Under the pieces are notes generated by a model. It ran no database searches and was not told the origin of the DNA. It saw only the letters and a program-made list of their open reading frames with translations. DNA of 64,000 nt from Symbiodinium natans (taxonomy: Eukaryota > Sar > Dinophyceae > Suessiales > Symbiodiniaceae): contig CAJNDS010002355.1 of assembly GCA_905221605.1 (NCBI GenBank), positions 215,001 through 279,000 on the forward strand, read 5' to 3'. This document shows positions 51,434-62,060 of this stretch, piece after piece (positions within the stretch are counted from its first letter, which is position 1; each line of letters begins with the position of its first letter). The position numbers were made by a program, and so were the translations under genes.

Positions 51434-54230
51434 GAAATCGCGCTTCCCAGCAGGTGTTGGCTTTCATGGACTGGCGCATCGGTGGACGAGCCGCGAACCG
51501 CAGCGAGCATTGGCCTCTCTTCGGCTTCTTCCTGTCTGAGGTGCTTAGGGAATATCCAGAATACATACATGTATGTATATATTTGTATATATATATAGAT
51601 ATATATATATATATATCTATGTTCGCGCGTGTGTCTATAAGTATATACATCTAATCTTGTAAACGGGGTGTAAAGGTGTAGGGCGTTTAGGAACTTAGGA
51701 TTTTCGGGCTGAGGGTTTCAGGGGTGTGGGCTAGGGGAATTGGGTAGGGGTTGAACAGTGCTGGATGTAGTAGTTTAGGAGGTTTTTGCCAAGGTTTAGA
51801 ATTTGGGGCCTTTTGCCCTGCTCGAGGTGCCGGTTCAAGACCACAAGTCACACAAGGCCGTTATTTTGCGGAGCAGAACGCTGGCAACATTCGCTCCCGA
51901 GGGCCTGACGGGCCGAATCAAGTATTGGCCTTCGGGGCGATTCTCTGAGCATGCGACGCTGGCCCATGTCGCAGCCAATCCTGCAAAGAAAGGTCGACAA
52001 GTTCCGTTTCTTGGTAGCCCAGTGGTACCCTTTACCCTTTTTTTGGTTCTGGGTTCCTTTGCAAAGTAACCAACCAAAAAGGGGTGCCCTTTAGAATATA
52101 GCTGCTGGGATACTAAGGTTTGCCATTGATGTGGGAGTATTTGATGGAATGGTGTGGAGCCGCCAACTCATTGAGCATGGCTACTTCACCGTAGGTGTGG
52201 AGCCAATGGCGAAGAATCGGCGGCTGCTGTCCAAAGCCTTTTCATCCCTAGGCTACCTGCAAAATCTCAGCACGTATTGTCAGCTTGATGGGATTTCTGG
52301 CATCCTCAGGAAGGATTTGCATCTTTGCGACACCCGGGTGGGTACTGAATTCATGGACTTCGGTGTGCGACTAAGCGCGGCAGAGGTTGCGCAACCCAGG
52401 TCAGAGACGTTTCTGTCAGAGATGAGGCAGAGCAGGCAAAAGGGCTCCTTGGCCGGTCTCCTGCATATACTGAGCGTTGGACTTGGACAGACGGCCGAGA
52501 CCGTCACGGTGCGCAACAAGAATGAGTTTACCTCGCTCGTGCGACAAGGCTACCTGGACAGCGACGGGCAGAATCACCCAATAGAAGCCATCGCAGTCCT
52601 TACCCTCGACGACTTGTTCTATGGATATATTCATGGGCATGTGCCGAACGTGGTCGCCGACGCCTTCATGGCAACAATTGACTTGTTGAAGGCGGGCCAT
52701 CGTGAAAACAGAGGTTGACCGCCTGAGCCCTACACCTTGAACCCCGACCGCTTGGAGTGTGGGGGGTTATGATTTAGGGGGGTTGGGGCTGCAACCCCTG
52801 CACCCTTAACCCTAAACCCCAAACCCCTAAACCCCTAATTCAAACCCCTAAACCCTAAACCCTAGCCCTAAACCCTAAACCCTAAACCCTAAACATCCCT
52901 CACGAGGTGGACACCGAAGGCTGGGAGCTCAAGGTCCTCCGAGGCGGCCGCCGATTCTTCGCGGAGAAGCGTGTTCGCTGGTTGGCCCTGGACTCTTGGC
53001 TTAGGGGTTTTGGGGGGTTTAGGGTTTAGGGCTAGGGTTTAGGACTCTTGGCTTAGGGGTTTTAGGGGTTTAGGGTTTAGGGCTAGGGTTTAGGGTTTAT
53101 GTTTGGGGGGTTTAGGGGTTTTGGGCGGTTTTAGGGGTTTTAGGGTTTTCAGGGGTGTTCGGGGTTCAGGGGTTTAGTTTAGGGCTTAGGGTTTAGGGCT
53201 AGGGTTTAGAGTTTGGGGTTTAGGTGTTTTAGGGTTTAGAGTTCAGGCTATGGGTTTAGGGTTTCTGGGTTGAGGGTTGATATAGCTTTTGGGGTCTAGG
53301 GTTTATGTAGCTTTTAGGGTTCAGGGGTTAGGGGTCTGAGGGTTTATTCAGGGTTTATGAAGGATGTTTATAGCAAATAGGATCTACGCAGGGTTTTCAC
53401 CAGTAGATGATTTAGGGTTTATGTAGGGCTTATACAGGATTATATGGCGTTTTAGCTGTAGAAGGTGTAAGGTTATGTAAGGTTTGGAGTTCTAGTAGTA
53501 GAGGGCTTCCGGTTGAGGGCTCTAGATGGCATAGGGTTGCTGTATGTTTCAGCCATAGAGGCTTAGGCTTCAGGGTTCTAGCAGTAATTGGGGGACTGAG
53601 GCTGGTTTTTGTGTGGAGGAGTTAGGGTTTACTGAGGGTCTAGGGTTTAGTGGAACATGTGGTATCTGATTATGGAAGGTTTTAGTAGAGGGAAGTACGG
53701 TAGGTGCTTCAGTTTATCGCAGAACCACTGAGAATTGCGGTTAACTGTACCTGGATCACTGAATGATGATGTGGTCTTAAGATCAAGTCGGGCTTTATGG
53801 CTTCACTAACAAGGTTTGGAATGCAGCATATGTTTAGGTTCACTGTGCTGTGTTTAGGGTTGTAATTATAGGGAGTCATTGCCCTGTGTTGTACTAAGCA
53901 CCAACAAAGGAGTACCAACCAGCGGCTCTTCTCTCCGCCGGCTCACCCTTCGAAGATCTGCTTCCCTGGCTAACGGCGCACGGCTTCCAATGTTACTCCA
54001 GCCTGATCCCAACAGCCAGGCGTATTCTCTTCCACCGCTATGGCAGGCACGAAGCCTCTACGGATGCTTTGACCCTGGACGAGTACCATTCATTGTGGGA
54101 CGATGTGACGGACTTTCGGGATGCCAGTGCGCGTACTGGCCGCCCGCATCGTGAACGCTACCACGGGTCCTTCCGCGGGCTTACCATGGCCGATGAGCTT
54201 GTTTGCGAGCAGATGGATTGGGAGAGCTAA
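51434..54230 (+). CDS. FkbM-type (Methyltransf_21) methyltransferase
   Basis: Exons: 51434-51570 (NRASQQVLAFMDWRIGGRA then LSEVLREYPEYIH, donor GTATGT); about 51800-52013 (TLATFAPEGLTGRIKYWPS); 52118-52687, whose start FAIDVGVFDGMVWSRQLIE then GYFTVGVEPMAKNRRLL matches SAM-binding motif I and the acidic post-I residue; 52908-52999 (VDTEGWELKVLRGGRRFF), the FkbM signature DxEGxExxVLRGG; and about 53898-54230, with CYSSLIPTARRILFHRYG and a stop at 54228-54230. The 52118 exon includes TLDDLF, usual before the signature. Join 52687/52908 needs a GA donor and is in phase. The join across the introner at 52014-52117 did not close in my preferred frame, so the 51800 exon's frame is uncertain. Substrate unknown. 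Confidence 0.7.
52014..52117 (+). mobile_element. Introner, GTAGCCCAGTGG family, in the methyltransferase gene
   Basis: CTTG|GTAGCCCAGTGGTACCC, then GGTTCTGGGTTCCTTTGCAA and AGTAACCAACC, ending GCTGCTGGGATACTAAG just before FAIDVGVFDG. 104 bases. Confidence 0.8.
53003..53660. repeat. Degenerate telomere-derived block in a methyltransferase intron
   Basis: TTTAGGG, TTTTAGGGG, TTTATGTAGGG and similar diverged units over about 650 bases, including a duplicated segment GGACTCTTGGCTTAGGGG (52990 and 53042). No coding signal on either strand. Confidence 0.7.
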
Positions 54231-55400
54231 GGAAGAATGGACAGCACGTACAGATTGTATATGTAAAGACAAAGTACATAGGGTGTATGTCTAGAGTATG
54301 TATGTGTATATATGTATATACTAAAGTCTGCATAGACATATATGCGTATATATATATATATACACACGGTGTGTATGCAAATTATGTATTACACGCCTAT
54401 GTACATATTTGTGTTGCCATGCTTCAGGAGAGGGCTCAGAGAACGGCAACGCGTCTGGCACGGTTTCCCGCAAGTCCCAAGTTTAGGGTTTCGGGTTCAG
54501 GGTTTTGGATTTGGAGTACAAAAACTTCCTTTCATCACTCCGACTGTTGATCACACACACCCTAGCAGTTGTATCGGCACAGGGATTACATTCGAATATA
54601 GGGCCTTTTAGGATTCCTCTTGGTGTGTCTGTGTGTATTTATATGTATATTTATATTTATATTTATATTATTTATAATTATATTTATATTACTATTTATA
54701 TTTATATTTACGTTATGTATGCTTGTACCTTGGAACATTGCAATGTGCGAAGTGAATGTAGGGATGTCTCGGCAGACGACATGTTTTGTTGCAAGAGTAA
54801 ATACCCGTCGCGCGAACTTTTGCTCCGCAGGCGGGGGGCGTGTGTGCAACATGGAAGAGTTCAAGAGTGCTAGGACGAAGCAGTGCCACATGCAAAACAC
54901 TGGAACCTAAGTTTCTCACACCCCCAGGAGCCGTAAGCCCTAAACCCTGGCTTGCGAAACCCTAAAATCTATGCCTGGTAAACGGCAGTGCCGGTGCTTT
55001 GAGGCTTTAAGGGTAGACCGTTCCCCCTCTGTCGGGTTTAGGGTTGAGGGTTGAGGGTTTAGGGTTTAGGGTTTGAGGAGGAATGAAGACTTGCATACTG
55101 TAAACACGTGAACTTAGACAGGGTTCCAAAGCAGTTCTCCGCCGCCGCTGGCCTGAGAGCAGCTGGGGCAGCATGGGGTTCAGGGTTTAGGGTTTAGGGT
55201 TTAAGGATTCTGCGGTTCTCACCGAGCGGGGCAGCGCTTTAGCGTTTAGGGGTTTCAGGGTCGTCTGGAACCTTAACTTAACCCTAAAACCTAAACCTTC
55301 TTCCTTTGTGAAGTTAAGGCAAGGCAAGTTCTCCAAAGCGTGAAGGTTGTTTTGGTTTTGATGGGTATGATGAAGGCCCACGTCAGGTGGTTTCCCTCAG
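54231..55400. other. Spacer with AT tracts
   Basis: TA-rich tracts at 54290-54370 and 54635-54720, short TTTAGGG runs at 54481-54505, 55036-55075 and 55177-55203. No supported exon. Confidence 0.5.
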
Positions 55401-58047
55401 CTACCCCACCAAGGTGCCACATGATCGCCACACCGAGGACCACTGCATCGGATTGGGGTTCAGGGGTTAGGGTTTAGGGTTTAGGGTTGCAGTGGAGGTG
55501 GGACTTGTTCATGTGGCTGTCCTCAATCCTCAATGTTGAGGACTCATAGAAATCTCCGTGCTGTGCACTTTGGAGATATACTCTTGTGCCCAATTCTCGT
55601 GCAGAAGTACAGGTACTCAGCTGGGGACTTCTACTGCCAGGATCCCCGCATACTGGGACCACGCCTCTCACTCTGTAAGGGCATCGTAGTCTATAGGTTC
55701 TTGGTAGGCCCGTTCGGGAGGTAGTTCCCCCAAACCCACTATGAACCCTAAACCCTAAACCCGAAACCCACTGCTCCCGAATCCCGAAACCCTACACCCA
55801 CTTAACCCGAAGCCCTAAAACCACACAAACCCGACACCCCACTAAGAGCCAGTACTCTGGGGCGCGGGAGGGAGGGGGGAGGGGGGGGAGGGGCAGCTTT
55901 GGCCGAAGGACGAATGCACCAAACTCAGCGCGGAACCGGGAGCCCGGAGCTTATTGAGCGTGCTGCGGCTCATCGGATACTGATATACGAATAAAGCAAG
56001 ATAATGTAATAGCCTGAAAGACATAATATTGTAAGTTGATAGCATAGTGACAGAATAAGACAAGACTATGCTGCACTAAGGTGTTGATATACCGAGATAC
56101 TAATATTTATCAGAGAATAGCCTTTGTTCAATTTGCTTGCGGCCTAGGGGCTAGGGTATAGTGTTTGGGCGCTCTTTTTCGGTTTAATGTTTCGGGTCTG
56201 TGGGGTTTAGGGTTTAGGGTTGAGTCCTTGTCTGTTGGGTGTAGACCCCATTGAACTTAAACCCTGAACCCCAAACCCTGGCTGAGATCGCGGCTCCTGG
56301 CTGGGGGACGACTGGTGCTGGGAGCCTCTGCCGAGGCGAGAGTGTAGAGGACTTCGTGTTTCGGCATCAGGGTCGGAACATATGGGGTCTACGGTTTAGG
56401 GTTTAGGGTTTAGGGTTTAGGGTTTAGGGTTTAGGGTTTAGTTTCCGAATTTGGGGGTACCTTATTGGGGCCCTCTTTATAAGGGGATCCTACTACTTTG
56501 GGGGTCTCTATTAGGGGTCCCCTATTTTCGTAAACCCCCATATGAGTGGCAGGATAAGAGCATCATGTCAATATCGCAAGATCCCAGATGCACGCGGCAA
56601 GTGATGAACATCGCACCCTACCCTAAAACCCGGCCGGGTTGAGGTTTAGGGTTTAGGGTTTAGGGTTTAGGGTTTACGGTTTAGGGTTTAGGGTTTAGGG
56701 TTAGGGATAGGAGAGCCAAGTCTGAGAAGGTAGGAAGATACGCTTCAATGGCACACCCGGGGCTCCGGGTTCGGGTGTATGTGAGGGTTTACCCGAAACC
56801 CTTTCTGTTTGTCCTTTCAGAGTAAGGATTCTTGGCACTACCTATACCTACTCATATGTGCACGCTGCACGCCGTGCTTGCAAGCCCCAAAGTCTCGACC
56901 CTCCGCCCTAAACCCAAAAAATTGCTTCGCGCTCACCTCCACTTGTGCAGGCCGGAACGAACTCTGTTTCCCTCAAGGTGCCGGAGAGGGGGGGGCTTGA
57001 GATGAACTCTCCCAAGGTTGCCACGATCTGTGAGGTCCCGGAACATTCAGGTTAAAATGTGATTCTTGTTTGCAGTACCTAGACAGACCAGGTGTGCCTC
57101 TATGTGTGTATAGACATATATAACTCGACCTCCTTTTGTGGTAGTATCAATACACCCGCACCTAACATGTCCTGGTAACTCTTGGTACAGATGTTTCTTT
57201 GGGTGATCCTTGGCTGCTCTAGTTCTGGGTTTTCTGGGCTTCGGCTGCCCCACTAGCGAGGCGCTGGATGGTCCGCGGGCCGTCTTTCTCCTGCATCGCA
57301 TTTAGGTCTGATGGGCAGGAGTTGATGGCTACTTTCGCTGCCGTGCCCATGGGGTGCCTGCCCCCAGAAGACTCTGCTGGCACCTGCGCAAATGCTGGAA
57401 ATTTGGCTTAAGTAGTTTGCACTTGGCCTGGCTCTGGACCAGTGAGCTGTTCGCAGGCTGAGGCGAATCATGACGAAGATGAGGACGACTTCCGACAAAT
57501 GCGGAAGCAGGCTTGCAACTTGCACGCTTTTTTTGAAAACTGAGTCTAGCACAACATCCCTTCATGCAATGAGTTCAGCCCTGCGGACCCTGTCAAGATG
57601 CAGAGGAACACGTTTCCAAAGTGTTGTGATTCTAGCATGACCCCGTCCGCTCTATGACTTTACACAAAGGCTGACGTGCATTTTGAGTTCGTTAGGATGG
57701 AGGCTTTGCTCAGGCTCTCTGAGCCTATACTTGGCCTCGCAACTGATGTGCTTAAGACGTTCCCAAAAGGAGGTACCCCCTTTGCTATCAGCATGAGGAG
57801 CCCTGCTTAAACGTTTCTATTTCTAGAAACGCCAGGGACTGAGTCCCGAAGCTGGAGCCAAAATCCTTCGTAGCCTAAAGCCCCCAAAGTATCCTCGGAG
57901 TTCCTGCTTCATATCCTAAAGCCCCCAAAGTATTCTAAGGAAGTTCTTGCTAAAGCCCTCTTCATGGAGGTCAAGCAGCAGCAGGAGAAGTACTATGCAG
58001 AACGGCGTCCGAGCCGCAGGGGCCTTGGCTTGTCTTTGACACGTTAA
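55401..58047 (+). CDS. Unknown multi-exon gene with strong splice sites
   Basis: Plus-strand exons: 55401-55458 (YPTKVPHDRHTEDHCIG); 55605-55674 (KYRYSAGDFYCQDPRILG, acceptor CTCGTGCAG, donor GTAAGG); about 56284-56350 (LLAGGRLVLGASAEARV); about 56546-56617 (WQDKSIMSISQDPRC); 56821-56855 after TGTCCTTTCAG; 56951-57050 (AGTNSVSLKVPERGGLEMN then KVATICEVPEHS, donor GTTAAA); 57306-57400 (SDGQELMATFAAVPMG); 57457-57510 (AEANHDEDEDDFRQMRKQ, GC donor); 57670-57772 (ADVHFEFVRMEALLRLSE then LATDVLKTFPKGG, donor GTACCC); and 57956-58047 (LFMEVKQQQEKYYAERRP, stop 58045-58047). One acidic and one basic charged segment are evident. I recognise no family. Telomeric arrays and one TTTCCGAA-type introner lie in its introns. 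Confidence 0.65.
56442..56545 (+). mobile_element. TTTCCGAA-family introner joined to a TTTAGGG array
   Basis: Left TTTCCGAATTTGGGGGTACC; right GGGGTCCCCTATTTTCGTAAAC pairs with it in inverse sense (arms given in part). Seven TTTAGGG units precede it directly (56393-56441), and the exon WQDKSIMS follows. Confidence 0.6.
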
Positions 58048-58053
58048 AGCCGC

Positions 58054-58374
58054 TAAAGAACTGGTTTAGGGTTTAGGGTTTAGGGTTTAGGGTTTAGGGA
58101 ACTGTAGGAACCACCTTCTACAAAGTTTATAGGGTTTGGGGGCGAGGGGGGGGGGGCGGGGCTGTACAAGCGCTTTAGAGTGTAGGCAGGCAGACTCGTA
58201 GAAAGGAGAAATGGATGAAACCTTTGAGAGGAAAGAGGCTAAAAGATCTTCTAAGAATGGTGCGGCTAGACGCTGTTGCCCAACAGCCCTCAAACCTGGA
58301 ACCCTTGAACCCTGAACTCTAGCTCCCGGGCACGCTTTTGCCCCACTCGGACCAGTGGAAGCACTGGGGATCAG
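58054..58374. other. Short spacer
   Basis: Five TTTAGGG units (58062-58099), a G-rich run at 58143-58158 and unique sequence. No supported exon. Confidence 0.5.
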
Positions 58375-58593
58375 AAGTACGAAGAGTTGTTCTTGCGAGC
58401 CGAGAGTACCCCAATGTGCCCGCTGCTGAGGGACAAACTCGCAGAAACCGGAGAACATCATTCCGGAGGTCCCGCTAAGCGCGCGGTCGCTGTCGGTTGC
58501 TCAAGAACTTTAGGCCAGTTGTGGGTTTTTCTGAGGCAATTGTGTCTTCAGAAGTTAGAAGCACGTGACCTTCATGTAGGACACGCTGCTTAG
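58375..58593 (+). CDS. Candidate last exon of an unknown gene
   Basis: Follows acceptor GGGGATCAG and reads KYEELFLRAESTPMCPLL then RDKLAETGEHHSGG for 72 codons to TAG 58591-58593. No partner exon or family found. Codon choice fits neighbouring genes. It may be the end of the preceding gene by alternative splicing. Confidence 0.4.
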   Translation, partial: KYEELFLRAESTPMCPLLRDKLAETGEHHSGGPAKRAVAVGCSRTLGQLWVFLRQLCLQKLEARDLHVGHAA

Positions 58594-58995
58594 GGGTCGT
58601 TGCAGCTTGGCTGCTGCTGTCAGCGAGACATACAGGACAGAACTACTTCTTGGGCGCAGGGCTTCGGCACATGTGGGCAGGCTGCCGTGCACTCCTTCTC
58701 ATATTCGCTGGCCCACTCGGACTGGGACATTTCTAACTTGGAAGGGGTGTGTGTGGAAGCTGGGTAGGTGGCTGGGTGGGCATTGCTGCGTAATCATTCC
58801 TTTTAAACTGACCTTTCTGCAATGGTTGCACGCCTTTCGCTACTTCTTTCGTCACGCATATAGACAGACCAAACAAGACCCGAGCAATCTGACCAGTGTC
58901 TTCCACTTTGCACCCTAAACCCTAAACCCTTTGAGGGCTTCTTATGGGGCTTCTTGGCCTAAACCCTAAACCCCACGCCCTAAACCCCAGACCCC

Positions 58996-59127
58996 AAACC
59001 CCAAACCCTAAACCCTAAACCCTAAACCCTAAACCCTAAACCCTAAACCCTAAACCCTAAACCCTAAACCCTAAACCCTAAACCCTAAACCCTAAACCCT
59101 AAACCCTAAACCCTAAACCCTAAACCC
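58996..59127. repeat. Interstitial CCCTAAA array
   Basis: About 18 exact units, preceded by CCCCAAA variants from 58960. On its right, 59130-59195 is open on - (KLEILTAAAVTAVARLPRG) after acceptor GGTGTCTAG, a possible minus exon. Confidence 0.9.
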
Positions 59128-59335
59128 AAGGCCGCGGGGCAACCGAGCCACAGCTGTCACCGCTGCTGCTGTGAGGATCTCGAGCTTGACTAGACACCCA
59201 CCCCCTCAATCAGGGCCGCACCTGAGATAGGGTTTGGGGTTTTTTATAGGGTTTAGGGTTTAATTAGGGTGTAGAGGTTAGGATTTAGTGTTTGGGGTTT
59301 GGGGTTTGGGGTTTCTCATGCTACTTGCAACCCAA

Positions 59336-59952
59336 GTGTAGCTGCACTTGTGGCTTCGGACCAGTTAAGGGCACAGGAAGACCTAGTGGCCATAGTTTGG
59401 TTGGGGATGTACTGGGGCTGTTGCACCGTTCCATGCGGCAGACGCATCTTTGATGCCCCACCTGGCCCTAGACACTAAGCCAGCAACCCTACCCTAAGGG
59501 TCCATGTACCTTCTTATTATGTACTTGGGCCCCAAAGTCCATATAAAGGAGGTACTTTAACTAAGGCCCAAGTATTCCCTATTTACCCTAAACCCTAAGC
59601 CAATTTAGGTACATGGACCCTTAGGGCTACATGCAAGTAGGTTCCAGGAGCTCGGGGACAGACCCTTCAACCTGCAACCTGAGAAACGGTTCGCAAAGCA
59701 AGCTGTTTAGGGTTTAGAGTCTAGGGTTTAGGGTTTCGGATCTATGTAGGATATATTGTGCTGAGGTGGCTGTGTGTTGTGTGTGTGCGTTGAAATTTCA
59801 GTTCCTCAACTCTGAAATGCAGCGATGAGAAGCTCGTTGCCTGCGCAGCGTTGACCCAGGTCCTTGGAGGACAGCAACTAGGCCCGGGGATGTTCCAAGT
59901 TTCGGGAGGAAGGAGGTTCTACCGGGAGGGCACCGCGGCACCATGGCTTTGA
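59336..59952 (+). CDS. Unknown gene, last two exons around a palindromic element
   Basis: Exon at about 59336-59478 reads SVAALVASDQLRAQEDL then VAIVWLGMYWGCC. Exon 59823-59952 follows acceptor CTGAAATGCAG and reads DEKLVACAALTQVLGG then MFQVSGGRRFYREG, to a TGA at 59950-59952. Between them lie an inverted-repeat element (59495-59632) and a few TTTAGGG units. The first exon is also open on the minus strand. No family recognised. Confidence 0.45.
59495..59632. mobile_element. Inverted-repeat element, CCCTAAGGGTCCATGTACCT ends
   Basis: Left CCCTAAGGGTCCATGTACCT and right AGGTACATGGACCCTTAGGG are exact reverse complements (20 bases). Inner arms TACTTGGGCC and GGCCCAAGTA also pair. Three CCCTAAA-like units are inside, near the right arm. 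Confidence 0.8.
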
Positions 59953-60092
59953 ACTTGGGTTGGGCTGCCCTAAGCTACCTTAAACTACGTACCCTATCTA
60001 TCCTCAACCCCAAGCCCTAAACCCTAAACCCTAAACCCAAAACCCTAAACCCTAAACCCGAAACCCGAAACCACTCGAACGCTAAGCCCCGA

Positions 60093-61629
60093 ATGCCACG
60101 AGGCGGTGTCGGAGTCGACCCGATTTATTTCGACTACGGCGCGGCGACGAGGCCAAAATCTGAGGGTTTAGGGTTTAGGGTTTGGGGTTTAGGGTTTTAG
60201 GGTTTGGGGTTTGGGGTTTAGGGTTTGGGGTTTGGGGTTTGGGGTTTAGGGTTTAGGGTTTAGGGTTTGGGGTTAGGGATTCATGGGGTTCAAGAGGAGC
60301 TTGAGAGGGTTTGAGAGAGTTGAAAGAGTTGAATATGGTCTAGCAGGGTTTACCAGGGTTTATAGGGTTTATAGGGTTTGGGGTTTGGAGTTTAGGGTTA
60401 GGACTCAGGGTTTATGGGGTTTATAGGGCAACGGTTTATAGGGTTCAGGGTTTTTGAAGGTTTACAGGGTTCAGGGTAAATAGGTTTGCGGTTCCGGGTT
60501 GCCAACAACGAGATGGTTTGGAGGTGTGGGGACGTAGGGAATGTGGGAAGCTCGTTGGGTTCTAGGGGTTTGAAGTTTTTGTGGTTTAGGGTGTTCACGG
60601 TTCGCATGGAAGAATTGGAAAAGGCCTCCAAGTGAATTGGCGGCGCTTATTTTTCTGGGTTTTGTGCTTTAGAGGTTACTGGTTTACGGCTTAGAGTTTC
60701 AAGAATGTGAAGATTTTTCTAGGTTTAGAAATTTGGGGGGGTTCGGGTTAGGACTTAAGTTGTTTACAGGCTTTTGGTTTCGGTTTGAGGCTTGGGGCTT
60801 TAGAGTGTTGAGCTTTCGGCTTGAGAGTTTAGGTTTTGGGGTTTGGGGTTTTAGGGTTTCGGGACTTTAGGGATTTACGGTTCAGGGGTTTGGGGCTGTG
60901 ATTCTTACCATCATCTCAGGTACCCAAATCCCAAAACCCAAAATCCCAAACTCAACCCTACAATCAGGGGTCCCTGGCTTGACTTTTGGGATGGTACAGC
61001 TTGGAAAGTTAGTGGGTAGACCAAAACCCGAAACCCTGCTTGGAGGTTCATAGGCAGTTAGTTCTCACTGAGGTTCTCAGCGGGGCTGGCAACTCTAGAT
61101 AGAAGTGGCTGCAGCCTATGTCCAGTTGTTGGGTCGGTTGCATGAAATTTCGGACGTAGGTGGGGTCAGGCGCAGGGTGGGGGTTGGGTTCCTCCTAGGC
61201 TTCGAGGGGGGCACCACGAGGGGGACGAGGTGGGGGACAACTGGGAAGATATGAATATCGATGTAAATTTCATGGTAAAAGTCTAGGGTGTCGGGTTGAG
61301 AAGCCCTAAACCCTAAACCTTTTCTCCATCTGGGATCATTGCCCCGTAGTGTTGCTGGCTGCCAGGAGGCTTCGCGAGAAGACCCAGGCAGAGAAAGCAG
61401 GCTCTCGGTCGGGGGGTTTAGGGGGTTTAGGGTTTAGGGTGTAGGGTTCAGGGTTCAGGGTTCAGGGTTCAGGGTTCAGGGTTCAGGGCGTAGGCTTACA
61501 AATACCGTTTTGATGCCCGAAACAAACTTAAGGCCCATAAGGGCCCTGTCTTTACAGAACGTACTGCCCGGTCGGGTTGATTGCAACAATGAGGCAGCAC
61601 TCGCGTTGCCACAGCGAAGAATTAGCTAG
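60093..61629 (+). CDS. Candidate small gene, three exons
   Basis: Possible first exon 60093-60162 starts MPRGGVGVDPIYFDYG. About 61350-61405 reads LLAARRLREKTQAEKA with a GC donor. 61558-61629 follows acceptor CTGTCTTTACAG and reads NVLPGRVDCNNEAALALPQ to TAG 61627-61629. They are linked by strand and distance only. The long gap between the first two is filled with degenerate telomere-like DNA. Confidence 0.4.
60163..61300. repeat. Degenerate telomere-derived block
   Basis: TTTGGGG/TTTAGGG units (60163-60275) decay into GGGTTTATA, TTTGAGG and similar words to about 60900, then unique GT-rich sequence. No supported exon. Confidence 0.6.
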
Positions 61630-61824
61630 GGCTGGAAGTTGCAGATACGTGTTCAAATCCGTTCGGGATTCGGCGAGCACGCCTTGCCCACCCCTGCAAG
61701 CCTGATCGGACCCCCACAAGACTATTTATGACTGAGGCCATCGCGCCTTCAATACCTACACAGAGTCATGTCCCATGCATGTCCCATGCACGTTGATCCC
61801 CGCACTCGGCACCCTGTCTGTCCT

Positions 61825-61957
61825 CTACGATTGTGTCTTCGGCTGCATGGCAGGACAGGTGGATGATCCATCTGCAGCCAAGACGAGGGACCGCGCCGAA
61901 TGAGCATATTTGCAATGCACATTGAGCACAGACGCAAGCCTGTATTTGGGTTGTTCC
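61825..61957 (-). CDS. Candidate last exon, minus strand
   Basis: Follows acceptor AGTACTTTCTACAG (read on -), reads PKYRLASVLNVHCKYAHSAR then SLVLAADGSS, and stops at 61825-61827. Upstream exons would have to overlap the plus-strand exon at 62061-62150, so one of the two readings is probably wrong. Confidence 0.3.
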
Positions 61958-62060
61958 CTGTAGAAAGTACTGAAGGGGGTACTCTAACAATTCAGGGAAG
62001 CTACCATGCACACCTTGGATAAGCATTAGATGTTGTACGTGATTCAGATTCAGTGTGCAG

